This document shows positions 1-9,672 of a stretch of 64,000 bases of DNA, piece after piece. Location of the stretch: NCBI GenBank assembly GCA_963737145.1, contig CAVTRO010000007.1, positions 806,001 through 870,000 of the forward strand, read 5' to 3'. Below the pieces are notes generated by a model. The model saw only the letters and a program-made list of their open reading frames with translations. It had not been told where the DNA came from and made no database searches. The position numbers and the translations under genes are program-made. Source of the stretch: AP-15 sp963737145. GTDB taxonomy: Bacteria > Pseudomonadota > Alphaproteobacteria > ATCC43930 > CGMCC-115725. Every line of letters starts with the position of its first letter. Positions within the stretch are counted from its first letter, which is position 1.

Positions 1-6
1 GCGGCG

Positions 7-62
7 CCTCGCAATGACAGGGAATAGATGTTGTCATCGCGCGCGCAGCGAAGCAATCTCGG
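7..62. repeat. Degenerate copy of dispersed palindromic repeat (family A)
   Basis: Two short arms in opposite orientation, CTCGCAATGAC near 8-18 and an arm ending AGCGAAGCAATCTCGG near 33-62, match the better copy at 2404-2486 and the single arm at 9487-9515. The element lies just downstream of the broken molybdenum-subunit gene. Such intergenic elements are common in alphaproteobacteria; no mobility gene is attached. Confidence 0.5.
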
Positions 63-76
63 TGACGCAGCGCACG

Positions 77-2370
77 TTATTCCGCCGCTTTGCGTACCGG
101 CTGCTGCGCGTCGATCGCGGCGCGCAGGCGCGGCGGCGACATCGGCAGGTCGCGCATGCGCACGCCGATCGCGTCGGCGATGGCGTTGGCGACCGCCGCC
201 ATTGGCGGCACGATCGGCACCTCGCCGACGCCGCGCGCGCCGAACGGGTGGCGCGGGTTCGGGTTCTCGACCATGACCGCCTCGATCATCGGCAGGTCCG
301 AGGCTAGGGGCACGCGGTAGTCGAGAAAGCCCGGGTTATCGAGGCGCCCGTTCTTGTCGTAGATGTATTCCTCGTTGAGCGCCCAGCCGATACCTTGGGT
401 GACGCCGCCCTGGATCTGGCCCTCGACATAGAGCGGGTGGATGGCGCGGCCGACATCCTGCACCGCCGTGTAGCGCAGGATCTTCACCTGCCCCGTCTCC
501 TTGTCGACTTCGACATCGCAGATATGCGTCGCAAAGCCGGGGCCGGCGCCTTGCGCGTTGATCGACACCTCGGCGCTGATCGGCCCGCCGGTACGCCCCG
601 ATTTGATCGCGATCTCGGCGAGCGGCAACGGCTCGAAGCTGCCGGCGTTGGGGCCGGCCGGGTAGGCCTTGCCGTCCTTCCATTCGACCGCGTCGGCGGG
701 GATGTCCCAGATCATCGCAGCGCGTTGTTTCAGTTGCTCGACGACCTTCTCGGCGGCCTGCGTCGTGGCCATGCCGGTCGCGAAGGTTACGCGGCTGCCG
801 CCGGTCAGGAAGGAGAAGCCGATCGAGCTGGTGTCGGCGACGATCGGGCGCACCTGCTCGACCGGGATGCCGAGCACTTCGGCGGCCATCATCGCCATCG
901 AGGCGCGCGAGCCGCCGATATCGGGGTTGCCCACGACGACGACGGCGGTGCCGTCCTCGTTGATGTGGCAGGCCGCGCTCGACTCGCCGCCGATGTTGAA
1001 CCAGAAGCCCGACGCGATGCCGCGGCCTTGATTGGGGCCGAGTGGCTCACTCATATGCGGATGGTTCTTCGCGGCCTCGACGGTCTCGGCATATCCGATG
1101 TTCTGCCACGTCGGCCCGTGCACCGCCTTGACGCCGTCCTTGGCCGCGTTCTTCTCGCGCAATGTCAGCGGGTCGATGCCGAGCTGATCGGCCAGCTCGT
1201 CGAGGCAGCTCTCGACCCCATAGGACGAGTTCGGTGCGCCGGGCGCGCGATAGGCCGCGACCTTCGGGCGGTTGCTGACGACATCATAGCCGGTCGATCT
1301 TGGCGTTCGGGACGTCGTACATCGCAAAGGCGCACATGCAGCCGGGCCCGACCGGCGAGCCGGGGAAGGCGCCGGCCTGGTATTTGAGCACGACCTCACC
1401 GGCGGTCAGGCGGCCGTCACTTCTTGGCGCCAAGCTTGACCTCGACGACCGAGCCCGCCGCAGGGCCAGTGCCGCGGAAGACCTCCTCGCGGCTCATTAC
1501 CATCTTGACCGGCCGGCCGCTCTTCTTCGCCAGCGCCAGCGCGACCGGTTCGAGGTAAACAAGGTCTTGCCGCCAAACCCGCCACCGATCTCGGCCGGGA
1601 TCGCGCGGATATTGGAGATGTCGATGCCGAGCAATTTCGCGCAATAGGCGCGCACCATGAATTGGCCCTGGCTCGAGCTCCAGATCGTGCACTGGCCGTC
1701 GGCTGCGACCGACACGACGCAGGCATGCGGCTCGATATAGGCCTGGTGCACCGGTGCGTTCGAATAGCGCCGCTCGATGATGACGTCGGCGTCGCGGAAA
1801 CCCGGCCTCGATGTCGCCCTTCGTTAAAGGCGACCACCTTGGCGACGTTGGACGGGTGCGTCGGCTTGGGATCGACGCCCTGCGTGAACAGGTCGTCGTG
1901 CAGCAGCGGCGCGTCCGGCTTCATCGCCTCTTCGACATCGATGACGTAGGGCAGCACATGGTACTCGACCTCGATCAGCTCGCAGGCCTCCTCGGCGATC
2001 GAGGGCGATGTCGCCGCCACCGCCGCGACGGCATGGCCGTCATAGAGGACCTTGTCGCGCGCCATGCAATTGCGCGACAGGTCGCGGAAATTCATCGGGC
2101 CTTCGCCGACAAAGGCCTCTTCCGACGCGATCGGCGGGAAGTCTTCCGAGGTCACGATGGCCTTGACGCCGGCAGCTTGAGCGCCTTGTCGATATTGATC
2201 GACATGATCCGCGCATGGGCGTGCGGGCTGCGTTTGACTTTGCCCCACAACATGCCCGGCATGACCATGTCGGCGCCGAAATTGGCGCGCCCGGTGACCT
2301 TGTCGACCCCGTCCGGGCGGATCGGACGGGTCCCGACGACCTTCTGCAATTCCTTCGGCATATACGTCAT
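77..2370 (-). pseudogene. Xanthine dehydrogenase-family molybdopterin-binding subunit, copy 1, with five frameshifts
   Basis: This is the large Mo-cofactor subunit of a molybdenum hydroxylase, which would hydroxylate an unknown heterocycle or aldehyde together with the FAD and 2Fe-2S subunits encoded upstream. It can only be read by switching frame near 2175, 1815, 1570, 1420 and 1290. Joined pieces align end to end with copy 2 (2494-4788), from the N-terminal VVGTRPIRPDGVDKVTG to the C-terminal GARGVGEVPIVPP, which holds the catalytic Glu. Most breaks look like single-base insertions, for example an extra C before the GYDVVSN stretch. It is the last gene of the operon. It is either a decaying tandem duplicate or an intact gene with sequence errors; the number of breaks favours decay. 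Confidence 0.75.
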
Positions 2371-2403
2371 GCGAACCTTACTCCCGTTCTGACCTTAGAC
2401 GCT

Positions 2404-2486
2404 GTCATTGCGAGCGAAGCGAAGCAATCTCGGGCCCCGAATGCACTGGATCGAGATTGCTTCGTCGCTTCGCTCCTCGCAATGAC
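2404..2486. repeat. Dispersed palindromic repeat, family A (full inverted pair)
   Basis: The left arm GTCATTGCGAGCGAAGCGAA (continuing to 2433) and the right arm ending CTTCGCTCCTCGCAATGAC (2452-2486) are near-perfect inverted copies around an 18-base centre. The element sits between the two tandem molybdenum-subunit genes, so a transcript reaching copy 1 would carry a long hairpin. Related arms occur at 7-62 and 9487-9515. Confidence 0.75.
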
Positions 2487-2493
2487 CCTCTCT

Positions 2494-4788
2494 TTATTCC
2501 GCTGCGGCGCGCATCGGCTCCGTTGCGTCGAGCGCGGCGCGCAGCCGCGGCGGCGACATCGGCAGATCGCGCAGCGGATGCCGGTGGCGTCGGCAATCGC
2601 ATTCGCGACCGCCGCCATCGGCGGCACGATCGGCACTTCGCCGACGCCGCGCGCGCCGAACGGATGGCGCGGGTTCGGCACCTCGATCATGACCGTGTCG
2701 ATCATCGGCATGTCCGAGGCGACCGGCACGCGATAATCGAGGAAGCCGGGATTTTCGAGCCGTCCATCCTTGTCGTAGATGTATTCCTCGCTGAGCGCCC
2801 AGCCAACCCCCTGCGCCACACCGCCCTGCATCTGTCCTTCGACATAGGAGGGATGGATCGCGCGGCCGACATCCTGGATCGCGGCATAGCGCAGGATCTT
2901 GACGTGGCCGGTCTCCTTGTCGACCTCGACGTCGCAGATATGGGTCGTGAAACCCGGCGCCTGGCCTTGCGCGTTGATCTGCACCTCGGCGCTGATCGGG
3001 CCTCCGGTGCGCGCTGCCTTAGCGGCGATGGCGGCCAGATCAAGCGGCTCGAAGCTGCCGGCATTGGCGCCGGCCGGAAACGCCTTTCCGTCCTTCCACT
3101 CGACCGCTTCGGGGCTGATGTCCCAGATGATCGCCGCGCGTTTTTTGAGCTCCTCGACGACCTTTTGCGTCGCCTGTGTCACCGCCATGCCGCCGGCAAA
3201 GGTAACCCGACTGCCGCCGGTCGAGGCGCTGAAGCCGATCGCCGTCGTGTCGCCGACGACCGGACGGACCCGTTCGAACGGAATACCCAGAACCTCGGCC
3301 ACCATCATCGCCATCGACGCGCGCGAGCCGCCGATATCAGGATGGCCCTCGGTTACCGTCGACCGTACCGTCCTCGTTGACATGGCATGCGGCGCTCGAC
3401 TCTCCGCCGGCATTGTGCCAGTAGCCCGAGGCAATGCCGCGGCCCTGATTGGGACCGAGCGGAACGCTTAACTGCGGGTGCGCCTTGGCGGCCTCGACGG
3501 TTTTCATATAGCCGATGTTGTTCCAGGTCGGGCCGTGCGCCGCCTTGGTGCCGTCTTTGGCGCCGTTGATCTCGCGCATTTTGATCGCGTCGATTCCGAG
3601 CTCGCGAGCCAACTCGTCAATGCAGCTTTCAACCCCAAACGAGCCGATAGGCGCGCCGGGGGCCCGGTAGGCGGCAACCTTCGGGCGATTGCTGAGGACG
3701 TCGTAGCCGATCGCCTCGGCGTTGGGCAGGTCGTAGACCGCAAGTCCGCAGATGCAGCCCTGCTGGACCGGCGAACCCGGAAACGCCCCCGACTGGTATT
3801 TGAGCACGGCCTTGGCAGCGGTGATCCGGCCGTCCTTTTTGGCGCCCATCTTGACTTCGACGACGGCGCCCGAGGTCGGCCCGGTCGCCCGGAACACCTC
3901 TTCGCGGCTCATCACGATTTTGACCGGCCGGCCCGACTTCTTCGACAGCACGTAGGCGACCGGTTCGAGATAGATGATCGTCTTGCCGCCAAAACCGCCG
4001 CCGATTTCGGCGGGGATCGCACGGATGCTCGCATTATCCTCAGCACCGGCAATCCGCGAGGTATAGGCGCGGACCATGAACTGGCCCTGGCTCGAGCTCC
4101 AAATCGTGGTTTGCCCGTCAGCGGCGACCGAAACGACGCAGGCATGCGGTTCGATATACGCCTGGTGCACCGGCTTTGTCGTATAACGCCGCTCGATAAG
4201 GATTTCGGCTTCGGCGAACCCGGCCTCGACATCGCCCTTGGCAAAGCGGACCATCTTGGCGACGTTCGACGGCTTCGTCGGCCTGGGTTCGACCCCGGCG
4301 GTAAAGATGTCGTCGTGCAGCACGGGAGCATCGTCGGCCATCGCCGCCTCGACATCCATGACGTGCGGCAGCACCTCATATTCGACTTCAATCAGGTCGA
4401 GCGCCTGTTCGGCGATCGCCGGCGAAGTTGCCGCGACGGCGGCCACCGCATGGCCCTCATAGAGCGCCTTGCCCTTGGCCATGCAGTTCCGAGACAGGTC
4501 CCACAGATTATGCGGCATGGCGCCGATCGTGCGCTTGTCCGGCGGGATCTCGGGGAAATCGGCGCGTGTCGTCACGGCCTTGACGCCGGGCAATGCCATC
4601 GCTTTGTCCGTGTTTATCGACACGATGCGGGCGTGCGCGAATGGGCTGCGCTTGATCTTGCCCCACAGCATTCCGGGCAATTTCATGTCGGCGCCGAAAT
4701 TGGCCCGCCCGGTGACCTTGTCGACCCCGTCGGGCCGAATGGGCCGGGTGCCGACGACCTTCAGCAGCTCCTTGTCGAGGTAACTCAT
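2494..4788 (-). CDS. Xanthine dehydrogenase-family molybdopterin-binding subunit, copy 2, with two frameshifts
   Basis: Large Mo-cofactor subunit of a three-subunit molybdenum hydroxylase, about 764 residues, the normal size for the family. It contains the EIGGGFGGKT stretch, the RAPGAP segment and the C-terminal GVGE motif with the catalytic Glu. Two frame changes are needed: one near 3360, where an extra G interrupts the segment before GHPDIGGSR, and one near 2577, which restores the ending RDLPMSPPRLRAA up to TAA at 2494-2496. Its ATG overlaps the stop of the 2Fe-2S subunit gene (ATGA), so translation is coupled. With only two one-base faults and an otherwise clean alignment, it may be functional in the organism. 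The substrate cannot be assigned. Confidence 0.75.
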
Positions 4789-5270
4789 CGCGTCGCCCCC
4801 GCTCGCATCTCCGCCGCGGCGTCGAGCACGGCGCGGATGATCTTGTCATAGCCGGTGCAGCGGCAGAGATTGCCGGCGAGCCAGTAGCGCGTCTCTTCTT
4901 CGGTCGGGTTCAAGTTCTCGTCGAGCAGCGCCTTGGCCGCGACGATGAACCCCGGCGTGCAGAACCCGCACTGCAATGCCGCATGCTCGAGGAATTTCTG
5001 CTGCACCGGATGCAATTTCTCGCCTTCGGCGATGCCCTCGATCGTCTGGATCTTGCGGCCTTCGGCCTCGGCGCCGAGCATCAGGCACGAGCAGACGATG
5101 TTGCCGTCGACAATGACCGTGCAGGCGCCGCAATCGCCCGAGCTGCAGCCTTCCTTGCTGCCGGTCAGGTTCAATTCGTCACGCAATACATCGAGCAATG
5201 TCTGCTGCGGCTCGCACAGATATTCGACAGGCTCGCCGTTGATGATCGTGGATACGTGTTGCTTGGCCAT
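4785..5270 (-). CDS. (2Fe-2S)-binding subunit of a molybdenum hydroxylase
   Basis: Small iron-sulfur subunit, 161 residues, that passes electrons from the Mo site to FAD. The N-terminal plant-type ferredoxin domain has the GCSSGDCGAC cysteine cluster at residues 41-50 and a further Cys near 62. The C-terminal four-helix domain has CGFCTPG and CRCTG, binding the second cluster. Length and motifs are typical of the CoxS/XdhC-type subunit. It starts directly after the TGA of the FAD subunit gene and overlaps the start of Mo-subunit copy 2 by four bases, forming a tightly coupled operon. Confidence 0.93.
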   Translation of the reverse strand: MAKQHVSTIINGEPVEYLCEPQQTLLDVLRDELNLTGSKEGCSSGDCGACTVIVDGNIVCSCLMLGAEAEGRKIQTIEGIAEGEKLHPVQQKFLEHAALQCGFCTPGFIVAAKALLDENLNPTEEETRYWLAGNLCRCTGYDKIIRAVLDAAAEMRAGATR

Positions 5271-6155
5271 TCAGTGGACTCCCGCCACGCGCCCGGCGGC
5301 GCGCTCAAATGCGATGGCGGCCGCCCGTCTTGCGAGGACGCCGGCGACCTTGGTTCGGTATTCGATCGTGCCGCGCTTGTCGTTGATCGGTTTGCAGGCT
5401 CGCTGCGCGGCGGCGTCGAGCCGGGAAAGCGTGTCGTCGTCGAGCCGGTGGCCTTTGAGGGCGTCGGCGGCCTCGTCGACGATGACTTGGGTCGGCGCTA
5501 CCGCGCCGAGCACGACGCGTGCATCGGTGCACAAACCGTTCGCGTCCAGGGTGATATTGACGCCGCACCCGACGACCGCGATATCCATCTCGGTGCGCGG
5601 GATGAAGCGAAGATAGGCGTCAGATTGCCGTGGCTTGGGCTTCGGCACGCGAAACTCGACGATGAACTCGCCCTTTTTGAGCGAAGTCTGCCCAGGCCCG
5701 GTGACGATCGCCTCGACCGGCGCCTCGCGCCTGCCGTCCGGGCCGGCAATGACGGCGACCGCGCGCGCGCAGATCATCGCCGGGACGCTGTCCGCGGCGG
5801 GCGAGGCGTTGCACAGATTGCCGACGAGCGAGGCGCGCCCCTGGATCTGCTGCGACCCGATCAGATCGACACCCTCGACGATCCCCGGCCAGGCGCGGGA
5901 AAAGGCCTCGTGCTCGCTCAGCATGACCCCCGGAGTGGCGGCGCCGATCACAAAGCTGTCCCCGGTATCGCGAATGCCGATCAGGTCCGGAATTCTCTTG
6001 ATGTCGACGATCATCTCGGGGCGCATCCGGCCCGACCGCATCTGCACCAACAGATCGGTCCCGCCGGCCAGCGGTTTTGCCAAGCCGGGGGCGCGGGCGA
6101 GGGCATTGATCGCCTCGTCGACTGTGGTCGGTGCGGTGAAACTCAGACTAGGCAT
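5271..6155 (-). CDS. FAD-binding subunit of a molybdenum hydroxylase (CoxM-like)
   Basis: Medium subunit, 294 residues, that carries FAD and transfers electrons from the 2Fe-2S clusters to an acceptor. The FAD-binding signatures are PLAGGTDLL near the N-terminus and GNLCNASPAADS in the middle. The start MPSLSF at 6155 is chosen because an AGGAG ribosome site lies just upstream; an earlier ATG ten codons before lacks this and gives an atypical N-terminus. It is the first gene of the operon FAD, 2Fe-2S, Mo copy 2, Mo copy 1. The subunit order does not reveal the substrate. Confidence 0.92.
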   Translation of the reverse strand: MPSLSFTAPTTVDEAINALARAPGLAKPLAGGTDLLVQMRSGRMRPEMIVDIKRIPDLIGIRDTGDSFVIGAATPGVMLSEHEAFSRAWPGIVEGVDLIGSQQIQGRASLVGNLCNASPAADSVPAMICARAVAVIAGPDGRREAPVEAIVTGPGQTSLKKGEFIVEFRVPKPKPRQSDAYLRFIPRTEMDIAVVGCGVNITLDANGLCTDARVVLGAVAPTQVIVDEAADALKGHRLDDDTLSRLDAAAQRACKPINDKRGTIEYRTKVAGVLARRAAAIAFERAAGRVAGVH

Positions 6156-6269
6156 TCTCGGCTCCTGACAATCACAAAGGTGCACCGCTGCACGGGCAGG
6201 CTGTCACGATGCGACCCGATAGGGATGACGCTCACGCTTACACTACCATGCCATCCGGCGTGAAGCGCT

Positions 6270-6695
6270 ATGTTGATCCCGATTAACTGTCACCTGTTTC
6301 TCGATGACCGCGAGATCGAGGAAAGCTTTGTCCGAGCCTCTGGTCCCGGCGGCCAGAATGTCAACAAGGTGTCGAGCGCGGTGCAGCTCCGCTTCGACCT
6401 GTCGGGCTCGCGCTCGCTCCCAGAAGATGTGCGAGAGAGACTGGCGCGGTTCGCCGGACGCCGGCTGACGCGCGACGGCGTCATCGTCATCATTGCCCAG
6501 CGCTACCGCACGCAGGAACGCAACCGCCAGGACGCGCTCGACCGGCTGGTCGCGCTGATCCGCCGGGCGGCTGAGCCGCCCGTACCACGCCGGCCTACCA
6601 AACCCAGCCGCGCCGCCAAGGAGCGGCGGTTACAGGCCAAAGCCCGCCGCGCCACGGTCAAACAGCAGCGCCGTACCGCGCCGGATGAGCATTAG
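6270..6695 (+). CDS. arfB: Peptidyl-tRNA hydrolase ArfB (ribosome rescue)
   Basis: Stop-codon-independent peptidyl-tRNA hydrolase, 141 residues, that frees ribosomes stalled on broken mRNAs. The catalytic GGQ is in SFVRASGPGGQNVNKVSSAV (about residues 19-38). The C-terminal tail is strongly basic (Lys/Arg-rich) and lacks a codon-recognition domain, which separates ArfB from release factors 1 and 2. The tail inserts into the empty mRNA channel in known members. The gene stands alone, divergent from the hydroxylase operon and convergent with the lectin-like gene, whose stop lies 7 bases away. Confidence 0.92.
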   Translation: MLIPINCHLFLDDREIEESFVRASGPGGQNVNKVSSAVQLRFDLSGSRSLPEDVRERLARFAGRRLTRDGVIVIIAQRYRTQERNRQDALDRLVALIRRAAEPPVPRRPTKPSRAAKERRLQAKARRATVKQQRRTAPDEH

Positions 6696-6702
6696 GCGCG
6701 CG

Positions 6703-7371
6703 TTACTCGGCGGCGAAGCAATAGAACAGGCCGTCGCCGCCGGTGCTGCGCAGGTCGGCTTGGCTGCAGCCGCCGTCGGGCCCGCGCGAGGGGTGCGACG
6801 ATTTCCACGAATGCGACGCCTCGTCGTCGCGCAGGCCCTGACGGTCGATGTGCCCGACGATCGCCGTGCCTTGCGTGCTGCTCGTCCAGTTGTGGCAGGT
6901 TTTGTCGTCGCCGGGCGGAAAGGCGCGCCCGTCGGGCTGCGTGCCAGTCAGCGCGTCGTGCTTGTTGGGAGTGTCGCCCCGGCCGTTGACAATTTCGCCC
7001 TTCTCGGTCAGCGCGGTTTACTTCGTCAGGTTGTTGTTGCCGTTCAGCTCGTCGACATCCTTGGCAATAACGACCCCTTTGGCGTTCTGCCATGGCCCAT
7101 GCCCGATGCGGTCGCGCGCACTGACGGCCGGCTGCCCGTCGGTTGCTTGGGTGCTGGGGCAGGCATGCCAATTGTGATTTCCGGCCCCGGCGCTCTGCGC
7201 GAGACGGTGGCAGATCTGGTCCGCACCGGCCAAGCCGCCGAGATCGGCGCCTTTGCCCGACCCAACGCTGGTCACGAAAAACGTCATGTTGGCCTGCTGC
7301 GCCCGCAAGCCGCTAATCATGGCTAAGAGCGCGGCCAAATTCAGGATAAAAACTGAGATCGCTCGGTTCAC
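6703..7371 (-). pseudogene. Secreted lectin-like protein interrupted by an in-frame TAA
   Basis: From a GTG start at 7371, preceded by a G-rich ribosome site, the frame encodes a signal peptide (ISVFILNLAALLAMISGLRA) and a cysteine-containing exported domain. The frame meets TAA at 7018-7020 (codon 118) and then continues without any shift to TAA at 6703-6705. The residues on both sides (NNNLTK, then TALTEKGEIVNGRGDTPN) read as one domain, so the stop replaces a sense codon; CAA for Gln is the likeliest. The C-terminal half keeps TCHNWTSS and ends GGDGLFYCFAAE. Similar exported proteins in Bradyrhizobium are often labelled lectin. Function is unproven. Confidence 0.7.
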
Positions 7372-7384
7372 GTCATCCCCCCCG

Positions 7385-7840
7385 TCAGCTCGTCCGTACC
7401 GAGAGGTGCGACACAGCAAAACCGTAACGTTCTGCCAATATTTCGGCGACCCGGCGGCGATGGCAGATCTGCCAATCGGCTTCATAGCACAACAGGCAGC
7501 TCGGCGCGGCTTCGGCGAGCGCGCCGGCCTCCTGCAGCGCGAGCTGGGCTTCGGGGCGGGCGAGCTTCTCCTCGACGATATCCCAAAACCGGTCCCATTC
7601 GCGACGGTGGTTGGCGAGACGGCCCTCCGGCGGCGTGCCGAGGGCCTGGAGATGGACGTAGCGCATTCCGGCTTCATCCAGGGCCGCCGCGAGCTGCCGC
7701 TTCGAAAAGCCGGGCCGGCGCGATATCGGCCGGTCGCGGACATCGATGAGGGTCGCCACGCGAGCGACTGCGACCGTCGAGACCACATCCTTCAGCAGGG
7801 TCTTTTCGTAACCGATCGTGTAGAGTGTGCGGCCGGTCAT
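7385..7840 (-). CDS. DUF488 family protein
   Basis: Small protein, 151 residues, opening with LYTIGYEK and DVRDRPISRRPGFSK, both typical of DUF488. A CHRRRVAEIL segment near the C-terminus, with an upstream Cys in LLCYEADWQICHRR, is also conserved in the family. The biochemical role of DUF488 proteins is not established. It overlaps the stop of the upstream enolase-superfamily gene by four bases (ATGA), so the two are probably co-translated. Confidence 0.88.
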   Translation of the reverse strand: MTGRTLYTIGYEKTLLKDVVSTVAVARVATLIDVRDRPISRRPGFSKRQLAAALDEAGMRYVHLQALGTPPEGRLANHRREWDRFWDIVEEKLARPEAQLALQEAGALAEAAPSCLLCYEADWQICHRRRVAEILAERYGFAVSHLSVRTS

Positions 7841-9003
7841 TGGCTGCAGTAACGCTCGACTGCGCCGCGATCGAGCTCGATGCCGAGGCCTGGCCGCTCG
7901 GGCAACCGGATCATGCCGTCAGGCTCGATTTGGATCGGCTCCTTCAGCAGTTCGTCGCGCAATCCGTTGGGGTTCTGGTCGAACTCGAGCACCAATCCGT
8001 TCGGTATCGAGGCGATTAAATGCAGCGAGGCGGCAAGGGTTACGGCGCTGGCGAAGGCGTGCGGCGCGACCATCAGTTGGTGCGCCTGCGCCAGGGCGGC
8101 GATTCGGCGGCATTCGGAGAAGCCGCCGGCCCACGCGATGTCGGGCTGGACGATGTCGACGGCACCGCGGGTGATCAGCTCGCGAAAACCGTAAAGGCCG
8201 ATCTCGGTCTCGTAGCCGGCGATCGGGGTGGCGAGCGCGTCGGCGACCCGCGCACTGCCGTCGATGTCGTCGGTCGCGACCGGCTCCTCGATCCAGTAGA
8301 GCTGATATTGCTCGAGCGCGCGGCCCATTTCGATCGCAAAGGCGGGGCTCCAGGCGCAATTGACGTCGGCCATCAATTTCGCGTGTGGGCCGAGGGCGCG
8401 GCGCACCGCCGCGACCCGCGCGATGTCTTCTTCGGGGTCGACCTCGCACAGCTCGGCATGATCGACTAGATGGCGCAGATGGGTCTGCGTGGACGGATTG
8501 CGCCCGATCTTCATCTTCATGCCTTTGAAGCCGCGGGCGCGGTAGCCCTCGGCTTCGCCGGCGAGATCGTCGATCGACTTGCCTTCCTGGTAGAAACCGC
8601 CGCTGGCATACGCCTCTACCCGCTCGCGGCAACCGCCGAGCAGCCGATAGAGCGGCAATTTGGCGACCTTGCCGGCAATGTCCCAGAGCGCGATGTCGAT
8701 CCCGCTGATCGCATTCATGACGATGCCGCGGCGACCGAACTGGCGCGTCCGCGCGAACATCTTCTGCCACAGCCCCTCGATCAGCAGCGGGTCCTCGCCG
8801 ATCAGCATCGGCTGCAGCAGCTTGTCGATGACGTCCCGGGTAAGGCCGCCGCCGACCCCGGCCTCGCCGATCCCGGTGACCCGCTCGTCGGTCTCAATCT
8901 CGACGAGGAGGCCGCCGCGGCGCGCCTGCATGCCGCCGGCGCTGCCATAGGGCGGGTCGCAGCGGTAGGAGAGCGGCGTCGTGCGGACATCGACAATCTT
9001 CAT
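7837..9003 (-). CDS. Mandelate racemase/muconate lactonizing enzyme family protein
   Basis: Enolase-superfamily enzyme, 388 residues, that would abstract an alpha proton from a carboxylate substrate using Mg2+. Visible catalytic features are the KMK base motif (Lys163 and Lys165), metal ligands Asp213 (in MADVN), Glu239 and Glu265, and Asp288/His315 as a probable second acid-base pair. Presence of both the Lys base and the His-Asp pair points to the mandelate racemase or acid sugar dehydratase branch. The substrate is not determinable. It is followed by DUF488 (overlap) and preceded by a RidA gene five bases upstream, probably one operon. Confidence 0.9.
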   Translation of the reverse strand: MKIVDVRTTPLSYRCDPPYGSAGGMQARRGGLLVEIETDERVTGIGEAGVGGGLTRDVIDKLLQPMLIGEDPLLIEGLWQKMFARTRQFGRRGIVMNAISGIDIALWDIAGKVAKLPLYRLLGGCRERVEAYASGGFYQEGKSIDDLAGEAEGYRARGFKGMKMKIGRNPSTQTHLRHLVDHAELCEVDPEEDIARVAAVRRALGPHAKLMADVNCAWSPAFAIEMGRALEQYQLYWIEEPVATDDIDGSARVADALATPIAGYETEIGLYGFRELITRGAVDIVQPDIAWAGGFSECRRIAALAQAHQLMVAPHAFASAVTLAASLHLIASIPNGLVLEFDQNPNGLRDELLKEPIQIEPDGMIRLPERPGLGIELDRGAVERYCSQ

Positions 9004-9007
9004 CGTG

Positions 9008-9400
9008 TCAGTCCTCGCCGAGCACGGCCATCAGGTCGCATTGGATCTGCATCGGCGCGGTGAAGTCGCGCGAGGTCAGCGTATGACGGGCCGGCCGCGA
9101 CTGCGGGTCGGGGAACATCGCGACCCAATGCCGGTTCATGATCTCGCGCAATGAGCGGTCGGTGATCCAAACCGTCATCTTGACGATGTCGTCGGGCGAG
9201 CCGCCGGCCGCCGCCATGACCCGCCGCACATTCTCGAACATCAGCCGGCATTGCTCGTCGAGATCGGCGGGGACTTTGCCGGATTCCGGGTCGGTGCCTG
9301 AGATCGCTCCGGAGGCTACAAAAGGGCCACGCCGGCTGGCGCTCGGGATCGGATTGACGTGCTTCGCCCCCGATACGTTGATGCTGCGCCGCTTTTCCAT
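9008..9400 (-). CDS. RidA family protein
   Basis: RidA/YjgF/UK114-type protein, 130 residues. Members form trimers and often deaminate reactive enamine/imine intermediates, though many subfamilies have other ring-opening or hydrolytic roles. The conserved signature near the C-terminus appears as PMQIQCDLMAVLGED; the usual Arg is not clearly placed, so imine deaminase activity is uncertain. A strong ribosome site (GGGAGGTGAT) precedes the ATG. It leads the operon with the enolase-superfamily gene, which suggests a shared catabolic step. Confidence 0.88.
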   Translation of the reverse strand: MEKRRSINVSGAKHVNPIPSASRRGPFVASGAISGTDPESGKVPADLDEQCRLMFENVRRVMAAAGGSPDDIVKMTVWITDRSLREIMNRHWVAMFPDPQSRPARHTLTSRDFTAPMQIQCDLMAVLGED

Positions 9401-9486
9401 GGATCACCTCCCACTACGATGCGAACACGAGAGCTAAGCCGCCGTGTTTCGGCGCTTGTTATAACAGATCGATAAAAAGAATGGCC

Positions 9487-9515
9487 GTCATTGCGAGCGC
9501 AGCGAGGCAATCTCG
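9487..9515. repeat. Dispersed repeat family A, single arm
   Basis: GTCATTGCGAGCGCAGCGAG continues to CAATCTCG and matches the arms at 2404-2433. A degenerate opposite arm beginning GAGATTGCCG follows near 9539. It lies in the 272-base gap between the RidA gene and the haloperoxidase gene; no other feature is seen there. Confidence 0.65.
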
Positions 9516-9672
9516 TCGACAGCGCACGAAGCTGTTTGGAGATTGCCGCCCTATGGGCTCTTCGCGACCACAGACTGTTAAGACTGTTAGTTGATCCGCG
9601 GGACTTCGGAAATGTGGGGAACGGCGCCCGGCTCTAGCACCTCCCAAGGGCCGCCGGGCGCCGCGTCCTGCC

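Noticed and set aside
395..1387. Long plus-strand open frame opposite the Mo subunit
   Set aside because: It is an antisense frame of high-GC coding DNA; the minus strand has clear family motifs.
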